This document shows, in pieces, positions 6,920-12,986 of a stretch of 21,087 bases of DNA. Both the position numbers and the translations under genes were made by a program. Origin of the DNA: Bacillota bacterium (GTDB lineage Bacteria; Bacillota_A; Clostridia; DSM-8532); assembly GCA_023424865.1 (NCBI GenBank), contig JAFADM010000136.1, positions 1 to 21,087 on the forward strand, written 5' to 3'. The first letter of the stretch is position 1, and every line of letters begins with the position of its first letter. The notes beneath the pieces are model-generated. The model had not been told where the DNA came from. It saw only the letters and a list, made by a program, of their open reading frames with translations, and did not search any database.

Positions 6920-7789
6920 ATGGAAGAGATGATGGAATCCGGCTTTTACCCCAAAAGAGGCTATCTCAGGGAAGACTTTTTGTTCTTTCATTTAAGGGAT
7001 CAGAAGGGCGAGTCCTATGAATACCATTATCATGATTTCTACAAAATGATCTTTTTTCTTGAAGGACAGGTGTCCTATCTTCTTGAGGGCAGAACCTACC
7101 GCCTGGAGCCCGGCGACATTCTTTTTGTCACGGAAAGGGATGTTCACAGAGCGGTTATAGATACTCATGTCCCTTATGAGCGCATGGTGCTGTGGTTTAA
7201 TCCACGGTTCCTGCCAATGAATGCGGAATCAGGTTTTTCTCATACGGAATGCTTCGATATGGCTTCGACCAAAAAGCAAAATCTCCTTCGGCCTTCCCAG
7301 GAAGACGACCGTCTTATAAGAAGGCTTCTTGGTGATATGAAAACGGCCTTCCAAACAACTGTCCCCGGTTCGAAAACAGAAAAAAATGCCCTGTTTATGC
7401 TTCTCATGGTTCGGATAAACCGGATCTTTCAAAAGGAAGGCGCAACCTTTGCCGAGCCCAACGGTCAATACGACGAAACCATTCAGAAGGTTATTGACTA
7501 TATCGAAAGGAATTTGCAGGGAGAGCTTTCCATTGATACTCTCTCCAGCCAGTTTTATATCAGCCGCTATACTCTCATGCACAAATTCAAGCGTGAGACG
7601 GGCTTTACCCTTCATTACTTCATCCTCCAAAAGAGACTTCTCCTTGCTGCCAGCCGGCTTAAAAACGGAGCGTCCATTACAGATACCAGCTATGCCTGCG
7701 GTTTTACGGATTACTCGGTTTTCATGCGTGCCTTTAAGCGATTCTACGGTGTGGCTCCCAGAGAATATGTCAAACAATATGGAGAATAA
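6920..7789 (+). CDS. AraC family transcriptional regulator with cupin-type sensor domain
   Basis: A protein of about 289 residues. The N-terminal half has the cupin pattern of AraC sensors: YEYHYHDFYKMIFFLEGQVSYLLEGRTYRLEPGDILFV, with metal- or ligand-type histidines and the EPGD turn. The C-terminal 100 residues form two helix-turn-helix motifs, the first in LSIDTLSSQFYISRYTLMHKFKRETG and the second in SITDTSYACGFTDYSVFMRAFKRFYGVAPREY, the AraC signature. The start is uncertain. A TTG at 6884 would extend the frame into palindromic DNA and has no ribosome binding site, so the ATG at 6920 is preferred, with ATG 6932 (GGAAGAG before it) also possible. The tocopherol-cyclase-like gene follows 116 bases downstream on the same strand and is a likely target. 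The ligand is unknown, though relatives often sense sugars. Confidence 0.85.
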   Translation: MEEMMESGFYPKRGYLREDFLFFHLRDQKGESYEYHYHDFYKMIFFLEGQVSYLLEGRTYRLEPGDILFVTERDVHRAVIDTHVPYERMVLWFNPRFLPMNAESGFSHTECFDMASTKKQNLLRPSQEDDRLIRRLLGDMKTAFQTTVPGSKTEKNALFMLLMVRINRIFQKEGATFAEPNGQYDETIQKVIDYIERNLQGELSIDTLSSQFYISRYTLMHKFKRETGFTLHYFILQKRLLLAASRLKNGASITDTSYACGFTDYSVFMRAFKRFYGVAPREYVKQYGE

Positions 7790-7905
7790 ACTTTACTATT
7801 CCCTTTGGGCAATAATAGAGATTCCCTCATTTGTGTATAAACCCGTCCGGCCCCTGTTAAAATAGAATTTTAAAAGAAGGTTAAGCCAAAGGATGTATTA
7901 ATAAG

Positions 7906-8847
7906 ATGAAGCCTGTACCCCAGAATGAAATCCAGGGAATTGAAATTTTACTTCCCAAGCGATCCTATTTTGAAGGATGGTATTTTAAGCATCAAAAAGG
8001 GAAAAACACCCTTGCCCTTATTGTGGGCTTTTCCACGGAAGGGACGGGCGAGCCTTCCGCCTTTGTTCAGGTAGTAACCAATGACTGCTCCTATAATATC
8101 CCATATCCTATTACCCAGTTCCACGGTCACAGAGAGCGTCCTGGAACCCCGGAGAGCCTCCGCCTTTTTGTGGGAAGGAGCCTTTTTTCGGGAAAGGGAT
8201 TGGATCTTTATCTTGAAGGGCCGGGAATTTCGGTTAAGGGCAGCCTGCTTTTTGGAAGGCTCCACCCTCCCGCTACGGATATTATGGGGCCATTTCGCTT
8301 TGTCCCCCGAATGGAATGCAACCATGGCATTTTAAGTATGTACCATAGTCTTTCGGGAGAGGTTGCAGTAAATGGTGAACGGTTTGATTTTAACGGCGGA
8401 ACCGGTTACATTGAAAAGGACTGGGGTCATTCCTTTCCGGAAAACTATCTCTGGGCCCAGTGCAACACCTTTGAACAGGAGGCGGCAGCTAAAAACGAAA
8501 AGACAAACATCATTGCTGCCGTTGCCCGTATTCCCTTTGCAGGAACCCATTTTACCGGTTGTATTTGTTCCGTTTTTCACAAAGGCCATGAGTATCGCCT
8601 TGCTACCTATAAGGGCGTACGCATCCTGGAGTTCTCCGAATCCAGCTTAATTTTGAAGCAGGGACATTTAAAGCTTGAGCTGAAGCTTGTTTCAAGACAG
8701 CCCCAAAAGCTTCTTGCTCCGGCAAGAGGCCGCATGACACGTACTGTACACGAGCATACGGCCTGTACAGTAGCCTTTCGCTTTTCCAATAAAGGAGAAG
8801 TGCTCTTTGACTGGTCAAGTCCTTCAGCAAGCTTTGAATATGTATAA
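7906..8847 (+). CDS. Tocopherol cyclase family (VTE1-like) protein
   Basis: A 313-residue protein without signal peptide. The N-terminal RSYFEGWYFKHQ (20-30) and the central GGTGYIEKDWGHSFPENYLWAQ (164-185) are hallmarks of the tocopherol cyclase family. In plants and cyanobacteria VTE1 closes the chromanol ring of vitamin E, but bacterial members outside the cyanobacteria have no assigned reaction, and nothing nearby suggests prenylquinone synthesis. A lipocalin-like lipid-binding or cyclase role is therefore only a guess. The ATG at 7906 is preceded by a weak AAAGGA site at long spacing. The gene follows an AraC regulator and converges on a phospholipid-synthase-family gene with a hairpin between. 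Family assignment is fairly secure and function unknown. Confidence 0.75.
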   Translation: MKPVPQNEIQGIEILLPKRSYFEGWYFKHQKGKNTLALIVGFSTEGTGEPSAFVQVVTNDCSYNIPYPITQFHGHRERPGTPESLRLFVGRSLFSGKGLDLYLEGPGISVKGSLLFGRLHPPATDIMGPFRFVPRMECNHGILSMYHSLSGEVAVNGERFDFNGGTGYIEKDWGHSFPENYLWAQCNTFEQEAAAKNEKTNIIAAVARIPFAGTHFTGCICSVFHKGHEYRLATYKGVRILEFSESSLILKQGHLKLELKLVSRQPQKLLAPARGRMTRTVHEHTACTVAFRFSNKGEVLFDWSSPSASFEYV

Positions 8848-8862
8848 CAGGTCCTTCAATGT

Positions 8863-8900
8863 TGGCAGGGTTACGTTTCCAAACCCGTGAAGCCCTGCCA
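8863..8900. terminator. Hairpin between convergent genes, possible bidirectional terminator
   Basis: TGGCAGGG (8863-8870) pairs perfectly with CCCTGCCA (8893-8900), and the 22-base loop can fold further. It lies between the stops of the tocopherol-cyclase-like gene and the CDP-alcohol phosphatidyltransferase gene. No T-run follows on either strand, so termination efficiency is doubtful. Confidence 0.45.
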
Positions 8901-8921
8901 TAAGAGGAATCTGTGTTTCTA

Positions 8922-9491
8922 TTAATTTTCTTTTGAGCCATTGTGGCTTATTTCAAAAATAGTGCGGATATCCCGTTCCAGCTTAACTGAAGTGACATTG
9001 ACGGCAAGTTCCTCCAAGGAGGAGAGTGTCGCTATGCTGCATAAGAAAAAAGCCGTTAAGTTAAGGTTAAATAATTGGTAAAATATAGGTGACACGAACA
9101 GGAGTAACCCTGTTGCCTTATTGCTATAGGTATGCAAAAAGCATAGGGCTTTGTATTTTTTAAATCCGATAAAAAGAGAGAGAAAGCGGATTAAAGCTAT
9201 TCCGCCAATCCATACCAAAAGCCATAGCGGCCATTGGAACAGAGGAATAAACACAATTAAGGAAACTCCAATGAATATCGCATCCGAAAGGCTGTCAAGA
9301 GTGGCTCCCAGAGTGCTTTTACTGTTGGTCTTTCTGGCAATGTAGCCATCCAGAATATCGCTTAAGCCGCACAGCAGATACAAAATGAAAAACAGCGGAG
9401 ACAAGGGTATTGTAAACAAAAGCATCAGTGAAAATACAATCCGGCTTGCCGTTATATAATTGGGTATGTTCATTGCGTTCACTACATCCAT
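8922..9491 (-). CDS. CDP-alcohol phosphatidyltransferase family protein
   Basis: A membrane enzyme of about 189 residues that would move a phosphatidyl group from CDP-diacylglycerol to an alcohol in phospholipid synthesis. The full catalytic signature is present: Asp45, Asp48-Gly49, Ala52-Arg53, Gly62, Asp66 and Asp70, with the exact spacing D-x2-DG-x2-AR-x8-G-x3-D-x3-D. Several hydrophobic helices flank it (about 16-44, 72-110 and 123-155). The acceptor alcohol (glycerol-3-phosphate, serine, inositol or other) cannot be read from the sequence, so no symbol is given. The start is unclear: ATG 9491 touches the AGAGG site, GTG 9482 has ideal spacing and ATG 9473 gives the usual NIPNYIT beginning. 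It is divergent from the histidine phosphatase gene, with an extended -10 (TGCTATAAT) at 9582-9590. Confidence 0.88.
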   Translation of the reverse strand: MDVVNAMNIPNYITASRIVFSLMLLFTIPLSPLFFILYLLCGLSDILDGYIARKTNSKSTLGATLDSLSDAIFIGVSLIVFIPLFQWPLWLLVWIGGIALIRFLSLFIGFKKYKALCFLHTYSNKATGLLLFVSPIFYQLFNLNLTAFFLCSIATLSSLEELAVNVTSVKLERDIRTIFEISHNGSKEN

Positions 9492-9581
9492 CCTCTAACC
9501 GTCAAGCAGCATAAATCGCCTAGGCAAACGAGTCCCCTTTAAAACAGACGGTGTTGTCATTCAACATTTCTATCCTCTATC

Positions 9582-9590
9582 ATTATAGCA
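9582..9590 (-). promoter_or_regulatory. Extended -10 element upstream of the CDP-alcohol phosphatidyltransferase gene
   Basis: TGC directly followed by TATAAT on the minus strand. No good -35 box is seen, as is usual for extended -10 promoters. Just downstream, TGTTG/CAACA arms (9552-9556 and 9562-9566) form a short palindrome in the leader. Confidence 0.5.
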
Positions 9591-9614
9591 GGTATTTATG
9601 TTTTTATGGCAGCA

Positions 9615-9644
9615 TTGACAATTGAACGGCTTATTTGGTATAAG
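9615..9644 (+). promoter_or_regulatory. Sigma-A-type promoter of the histidine phosphatase gene
   Basis: TTGACA (9615-9620), an 18-base spacer and TATAAG (9639-9644). The gene starts about 60 bases downstream. Confidence 0.65.
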
Positions 9645-9706
9645 AATCATAATAAAGAATGGCTTATTCATAACCTTATACCTAAAGCCGGAAGTGAGGA
9701 AACAGA

Positions 9707-10276
9707 ATGACGATTTGCCTTGTCCGCCACGGTGAAACAGACTGGAACCGTATAGGCAGATTACAGGGTCATGAAGACATACCTTTAAACGAAACAGGAA
9801 GAGAGCAGGCCAGGCAAAGCGCCTTGTACCTTAAAAAGTTCAACTGGGACACAATCGTTGCCAGCCCCTTAATAAGAGCAAAGCTCACGGCGCAAATTAT
9901 AGCCCGGGAGGTGGGTTTGAATACAGTTTATGAAGATACAGCCTTTATGGAACGGGATTATGGAAAAGCATCAGGGCTCACCGTGGATGAAAGAAACCTA
10001 CTCTATCCCGATGGCAGCTATGATGGAATGGAGCCCTGGGATCACTTGGCCCGGAGAGTTTATGATGCCGTATTAAGACTGGCGGATGAAAGCCCTTCAG
10101 CAAATATCATTATCGTTTCACACGGCGGTTCCATAAACGCGCTTTTAGCCATGCTGTCCAACAGAGAAATAGGTACCGGTAAAACAAGACTTCGAAATGC
10201 CTGCCTGAATATGATTACTTATAGTCAGGGACAGTTTGAAATTCTATACTGCAATAAAGTGGCGGAGGAGCTTTAA
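9707..10276 (+). CDS. Histidine phosphatase family protein (phosphoglycerate mutase-like)
   Basis: A 189-residue cytosolic protein of the histidine phosphatase superfamily. The catalytic LVRHGET (5-11) supplies the phospho-accepting His8 with Arg7 and Glu10. Arg57 in SPLIRA, the acid Glu82 in MERDYG and the second His139 in VSHGG complete the active site. The size fits the small, broad-specificity phosphatase branch (CobC/GpmB/PhoE-like) rather than the glycolytic mutase. No cobalamin genes are near, so a CobC role is not supported. A GTGAGGA site precedes the ATG, and a good promoter lies upstream. Its stop codon interlocks with the stop of the convergent ygbA-like gene with a 4-base overlap. 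Confidence 0.88.
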   Translation: MTICLVRHGETDWNRIGRLQGHEDIPLNETGREQARQSALYLKKFNWDTIVASPLIRAKLTAQIIAREVGLNTVYEDTAFMERDYGKASGLTVDERNLLYPDGSYDGMEPWDHLARRVYDAVLRLADESPSANIIIVSHGGSINALLAMLSNREIGTGKTRLRNACLNMITYSQGQFEILYCNKVAEEL

Positions 10277-10605
10277 GAGGCTGAGCGCCTTTTTAGCTCC
10301 AGCATGTGCCGAATCGCCAGTATGGGATGGTAAAAAAGCATTCTGGGTCCCGAATAGCACATCACTTTTTTTATTTTTTCTCTTTCTTCCGGCCTATAGC
10401 AAGGTGTTGGGCATTGAGAGCAAAAGTTTTTTGTTTTCATGTGAGGACAGCGAAGAAGCTTCTCATGGGCATAGGACAGAAGTTTGCTGCAGTGAGGACA
10501 TAGGGCTTCTCCCCCATGCTTTTTGCCCCGGCAGTAAATGGCGATCATTAACTGGACCAATTCCTTTTCACTTTCACGTTTCTGCTCTGTTACGGCTTTC
10601 TTCAC
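10273..10605 (-). CDS. ygbA: Nitrous oxide-stimulated promoter (YgbA_NO) family protein
   Basis: A 110-residue cysteine-rich protein matching the YgbA family along its whole length: an N-terminal helix leading to LMIAIYCRGKKHGG, then LCPHC (36-39), RCPH, FCSQCPTPCY (61-70) and the closing VMCYSGPRMLFYHPILAIRHML. Cysteines 25, 36, 39, 53, 62, 65, 69 and 83 suggest metal or iron-sulphur binding. In Escherichia coli ygbA belongs to the NsrR regulon and is induced by nitric oxide. Its biochemical role is unclear. The start is GTG at 10605 with GGAGAGG nine bases before it, and it overlaps the end of the ybaN-like gene by 32 bases, so the two are translated from one mRNA. Confidence 0.88.
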   Translation of the reverse strand: MKKAVTEQKRESEKELVQLMIAIYCRGKKHGGEALCPHCSKLLSYAHEKLLRCPHMKTKNFCSQCPTPCYRPEEREKIKKVMCYSGPRMLFYHPILAIRHMLELKRRSAS

Positions 10606-11014
10606 ACAGCTTTACCTCTCCAGTCAGTACTTTTTCCCCTTCCTTTATTGTACGGATTCTAAAAAAGAAATAATAATAAATAAAAAGCAGACATAATCCG
10701 ATTACGAGCCGGACCGGCCATCGGGGAATGAGCAAGAAGGATAAGGCCAGCATGAGGGTTGCCGTTGAAAGAATACGGATTTTATCTTTTAAAGTCATTG
10801 AGCGAGATTCGACAAAGGAATTCAGGTGCTTCTTATACAGGCCTGTCGAGACAAACCATCTATGAAATTTTTTCGAGCCCCTGGCAAGAAAAAAGGCTGC
10901 AAGGAGCATAAAGGGCGTGGTTGGCAAAACGGGAAGGAAAACCCCCAGGCAGCCCAGGCCTATACACAAAAAGCCAAGTGAAATAAAGATTGCGCCATAA
11001 ATTTTTTGAAACAT
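10574..11014 (-). CDS. ybaN: YbaN family (DUF454) inner membrane protein
   Basis: A 146-residue membrane protein with the DUF454 pattern: GFLCIGLGCLGVFLPVLPTTPFMLLAAFFLARGS near the N-terminus, HRWFVSTGLYKKHL following, then a second hydrophobic region (about 85-117) and a basic tail. The molecular role of the family is not known. The ATG at 11014 has GGGGAG six bases before it. It is the first gene of a two-gene operon with the YgbA-like protein. Its promoter (TTTACA, 17 bases, TAAAAT) has a 14-bp palindrome over the start site, so the pair is probably controlled by a repressor responding to metal or redox stress. Confidence 0.88.
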   Translation of the reverse strand: MFQKIYGAIFISLGFLCIGLGCLGVFLPVLPTTPFMLLAAFFLARGSKKFHRWFVSTGLYKKHLNSFVESRSMTLKDKIRILSTATLMLALSFLLIPRWPVRLVIGLCLLFIYYYFFFRIRTIKEGEKVLTGEVKLCEESRNRAET

Positions 11015-11032
11015 GGGTCACTCCCCTTTTTG

Positions 11033-11046
11033 TTAGTCTAAACTAA
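11033..11046. promoter_or_regulatory. Palindromic operator candidate of the ybaN-ygbA operon
   Basis: TTAGTCTAAACTAA, with arms TTAGT and ACTAA and symmetry at 12 of 14 positions. It starts at the last base of the -10 box and sits just before the ribosome binding site of ybaN. The TTAG...CTAA form recalls sites of DtxR/IdeR-type metal repressors. That regulator assignment is inference. Confidence 0.5.
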
Positions 11047-11074
11047 TTTTAAATGTAAAAATAGGTTATGTAAA
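11046..11074 (-). promoter_or_regulatory. Promoter of the ybaN-ygbA operon
   Basis: Minus-strand TTTACA (11069-11074), a 17-base spacer and TAAAAT (11046-11051). The transcription start would fall inside the palindrome at 11033-11046. Confidence 0.65.
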
Positions 11075-11076
11075 TA

Positions 11077-11476
11077 ATATACCTAAAAGAGTTCTTTATT
11101 AGTATACCTTATAGATATGAAACGCCAATAAAAAACAAGTTATTTGCTGACACCTCTTCTCTATTGGGACGCGGGTAGCCCGCATAAGTATACCTTATTT
11201 ACAGTGTAGCTCCTCTAATAGCAGTTTGTACGTTGTATTTACAACCAGCTGGATGCAAAGCTGCTGTTCTTTCCCAGAGGTTTTTGTCTGTGTACAGAAA
11301 AGCGGGTACCTTATAGTATACTTAAGGTATCCCGCTTTCTTCAGGACAGGCAGTATTAGTATCTTATAGCTGATACGCGTCAAAAAAAAGACAAATTACC
11401 CTATCGGCGCTGCGCTCCAGTGGGTTGCTGGCAAAGCCCGCTTTAGGTATATAAGAATACGGTTGTTCGCAAAAGC
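11077..11476. other. Repeat- and hairpin-rich non-coding spacer
   Basis: No convincing gene is seen. ATATACCTAAA (11077-11087) and its exact inverse TTTAGGTATAT (11442-11452) bound about 376 bases. Inside, TATACCTTA-like words recur (11104-11112, 11189-11197, 11307-11313, and inverted at 11323-11330), and a stretch at 11098-11122 is repeated imperfectly at 11353-11377. Structures include GCGGG-TAG-CCCGC (11171-11183), a branched fold at 11220-11265 with inner hairpin GTTGTA-TT-TACAAC, and a long hairpin at 11299-11338. This could be a small non-autonomous repeat element or a structured RNA. It follows the aminotransferase gene on the minus strand. Confidence 0.5.
11299..11338. terminator. Long hairpin, possible terminator downstream of the aminotransferase gene
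   Basis: The arm at 11299-11313 (AAAGCGGGTACCTTA) pairs with 11323-11338 (TAAGGTATCCCGCTTT) with a single bulged base and a nine-base loop. A short TTTT follows on the minus strand. It lies about 140 bases after the aminotransferase stop, so it may instead be part of the repeat element around it. Confidence 0.4.
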
Positions 11477-12802
11477 TTACAGCATCTCATTGTCAACGAT
11501 GGCAAGAACCTCATCCACCTTGGCAAGCTCTTCCTTAAGCTGTTCGGGGCTAATGATGAGGGGCGGTGCAATGAGAATCATATTCTCATGGGAATAGGTC
11601 ATAAAGCCGCGTTTTCCAAGAAGCCCGATGATTTTCTTCATGGTACCGGCAGCATCCCCACCGTAAGGAACAAGGGCTTCCCTGGTAGCCTTGCTCTTAA
11701 CCAGCTCAATAGCTGAGAAGAGGCCAATATAGCGCACATCGCCCACACTGGCATGCTTTGCTTTAAGATCTTCTAGAAGCTCACCGAGAACCTTTCCGGA
11801 TTTTTCCACATTCTCAAGTATATTGGTTTCCTTATAGAATTCCAGGCATGCCACGCCGGCAGCACAGGCCAGCGGATGTCCGCTGTAGGTAAGTCCGCAC
11901 AACAAGGTGTTGTCGTCAAAATGTGACGCAATTTCCTTCGTTACGGCAACACCGCCAAGCTGAACATATCCGCAGGTAACGCCTTTTGCAAAAGTCACCA
12001 TATCCGGCTTAATATCCCAATGTTCAAAGGAGAACATTTTGCCGGTGCGGCCAAAGCCCGCCATCACCTCATCCAGGATGAGCATGATCCCGAATTCATC
12101 GCATATGCTGCGAACACCCTTCAAATAACCCTTGGGAGGGATAAGTACACCGTTGGAACCGGTTACGGTTTCAAGTACAATGCCCGCCACATTGGCAGGT
12201 CCCTCATAGATCACCTGCTCGCGAAGCTTGGCAACATAATATTCGGAAGCCTTTTCCTCGGATTCAAAGGAAATTTGCTCTCTGTACAGGTAGGGATCGA
12301 AGAATTTAACGAAGCCGGGTATTCCGGGCTCAAGAGGATAACGGCGAGGTTCGCCCGTCAGGTTGCCTGCACCGAAGGTGGAACCATGATAGCTGCGGTA
12401 GCGGGAAAAAACTTTATTCCGTCCGGTAAACATTCTGGCCATTTTTATGGCATTCTCATTGGCATCAGCGCCGCCGTTGGTGAAAAACACCTTGCCCATA
12501 TTATCCGGAAGAAGGTCTATGAGCATTTTTGCAAGCTTGGCCCGGGGCTCGGAGGCATAGGACGGTGAGATATAGCAGTATTTCTCAGCCTGCTCCTTAA
12601 TGGCTTCGATGATGGCACGGTTGCCGTGGCCCACATTAAGGTTTACAAGCTGTGAAGACATGTCTGTATAACGGTTCCCGTCAAAATCCCACATATAAAT
12701 GCCTTCCGCTTTCTCAACGGGTATGGGGTTCAGTCCCTTCTGCTTGGACCAGGATTGCAGATTGTACTTCAGAGATGTGCTTTTGATTTCATCAGCCAAC
12801 AT
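11477..12802 (-). CDS. Class III aminotransferase (omega-amino acid:pyruvate type)
   Basis: A 441-residue pyridoxal-phosphate enzyme of aminotransferase class III. Visible features are the N-terminal GIYMWDFDGNRYTDM (34-48), the cofactor phosphate-binding region FFTNGGADANENAIKMAR (106-123), YRSYHGSTFGAGNLTG, the LILDEVMAGFGRTG motif with Asp244 and Glu245, and the Schiff-base Lys273 in FAKGVTCGY. Family members move an amino group from beta- or omega-amino acids, taurine-like amines or polyamines to pyruvate or 2-oxoglutarate, and the exact donor cannot be read here. The start is the ATG at 12802 with GGAGG nine bases before it. A GTG seven codons upstream overlaps that site. The gene follows a PucR regulator on the same strand, and three 36-bp repeats fill the gap. 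Confidence 0.88.
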   Translation of the reverse strand: MLADEIKSTSLKYNLQSWSKQKGLNPIPVEKAEGIYMWDFDGNRYTDMSSQLVNLNVGHGNRAIIEAIKEQAEKYCYISPSYASEPRAKLAKMLIDLLPDNMGKVFFTNGGADANENAIKMARMFTGRNKVFSRYRSYHGSTFGAGNLTGEPRRYPLEPGIPGFVKFFDPYLYREQISFESEEKASEYYVAKLREQVIYEGPANVAGIVLETVTGSNGVLIPPKGYLKGVRSICDEFGIMLILDEVMAGFGRTGKMFSFEHWDIKPDMVTFAKGVTCGYVQLGGVAVTKEIASHFDDNTLLCGLTYSGHPLACAAGVACLEFYKETNILENVEKSGKVLGELLEDLKAKHASVGDVRYIGLFSAIELVKSKATREALVPYGGDAAGTMKKIIGLLGKRGFMTYSHENMILIAPPLIISPEQLKEELAKVDEVLAIVDNEML

Positions 12803-12865
12803 TTTATTTTTCCTCCACTTCACGCTTTCCCTTCAGGGTAGGCTTCTTTTAAACTAACGCATTTC

Positions 12866-12973
12866 CTTATGACATCCGGCTTTACACCGGCTTATCTCTC
12901 ACTTATGACATCCGGCTTTACACCGGCTTATCTCTCACCTATGACATCCGGCTTTACGCCGGCTTATCTCTTA
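12866..12973. repeat. Three 36-bp direct repeats between pucR-like and aminotransferase genes
   Basis: Units at 12866-12901, 12902-12937 and 12938-12973 follow each other without spacers. The first two are identical and the third differs at three positions. On the minus strand each unit contains GCCGGTGTAAAGCCGG, that is, two GCCGG words 11 bp (one helical turn) apart. They end about 64 bases before the aminotransferase ATG, where activator sites would be expected. A weak promoter-like ATGTCA, 17 bases, TTAAAA follows. Confidence 0.93.
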
Positions 12974-12986
12974 TAGCAGGATCCGT

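Noticed and set aside
6764..6991. 76-codon N-terminal extension of MurE
   Set aside because: It does not match the family N-terminus, it overlaps the divergent promoter region, and a good start with a ribosome binding site exists at 6763.
9707..10276. CobC (alpha-ribazole phosphatase) assignment for the histidine phosphatase
   Set aside because: No cobalamin synthesis genes lie nearby, and the superfamily motifs do not separate CobC from other small phosphatases.
11195..11383. 62-residue minus-strand open frame in the structured spacer
   Set aside because: No ribosome binding site, no family resemblance, and it runs across the hairpin at 11299-11338 and the direct repeats. The DNA looks like structure rather than code.
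12020..12568. 182-residue plus-strand open frame opposite the aminotransferase
   Set aside because: It is a shadow of a strongly conserved enzyme gene and has no family features of its own. Similar antisense frames at 14426-15076, 16072-16800 and 17446-17799 were rejected likewise.
12866..12973. CRISPR-like array
   Set aside because: The three 36-bp units are contiguous with no spacers, and no cas genes are present. They are plain tandem repeats. The 18-bp array at 3665-3772 fails for the same reason.
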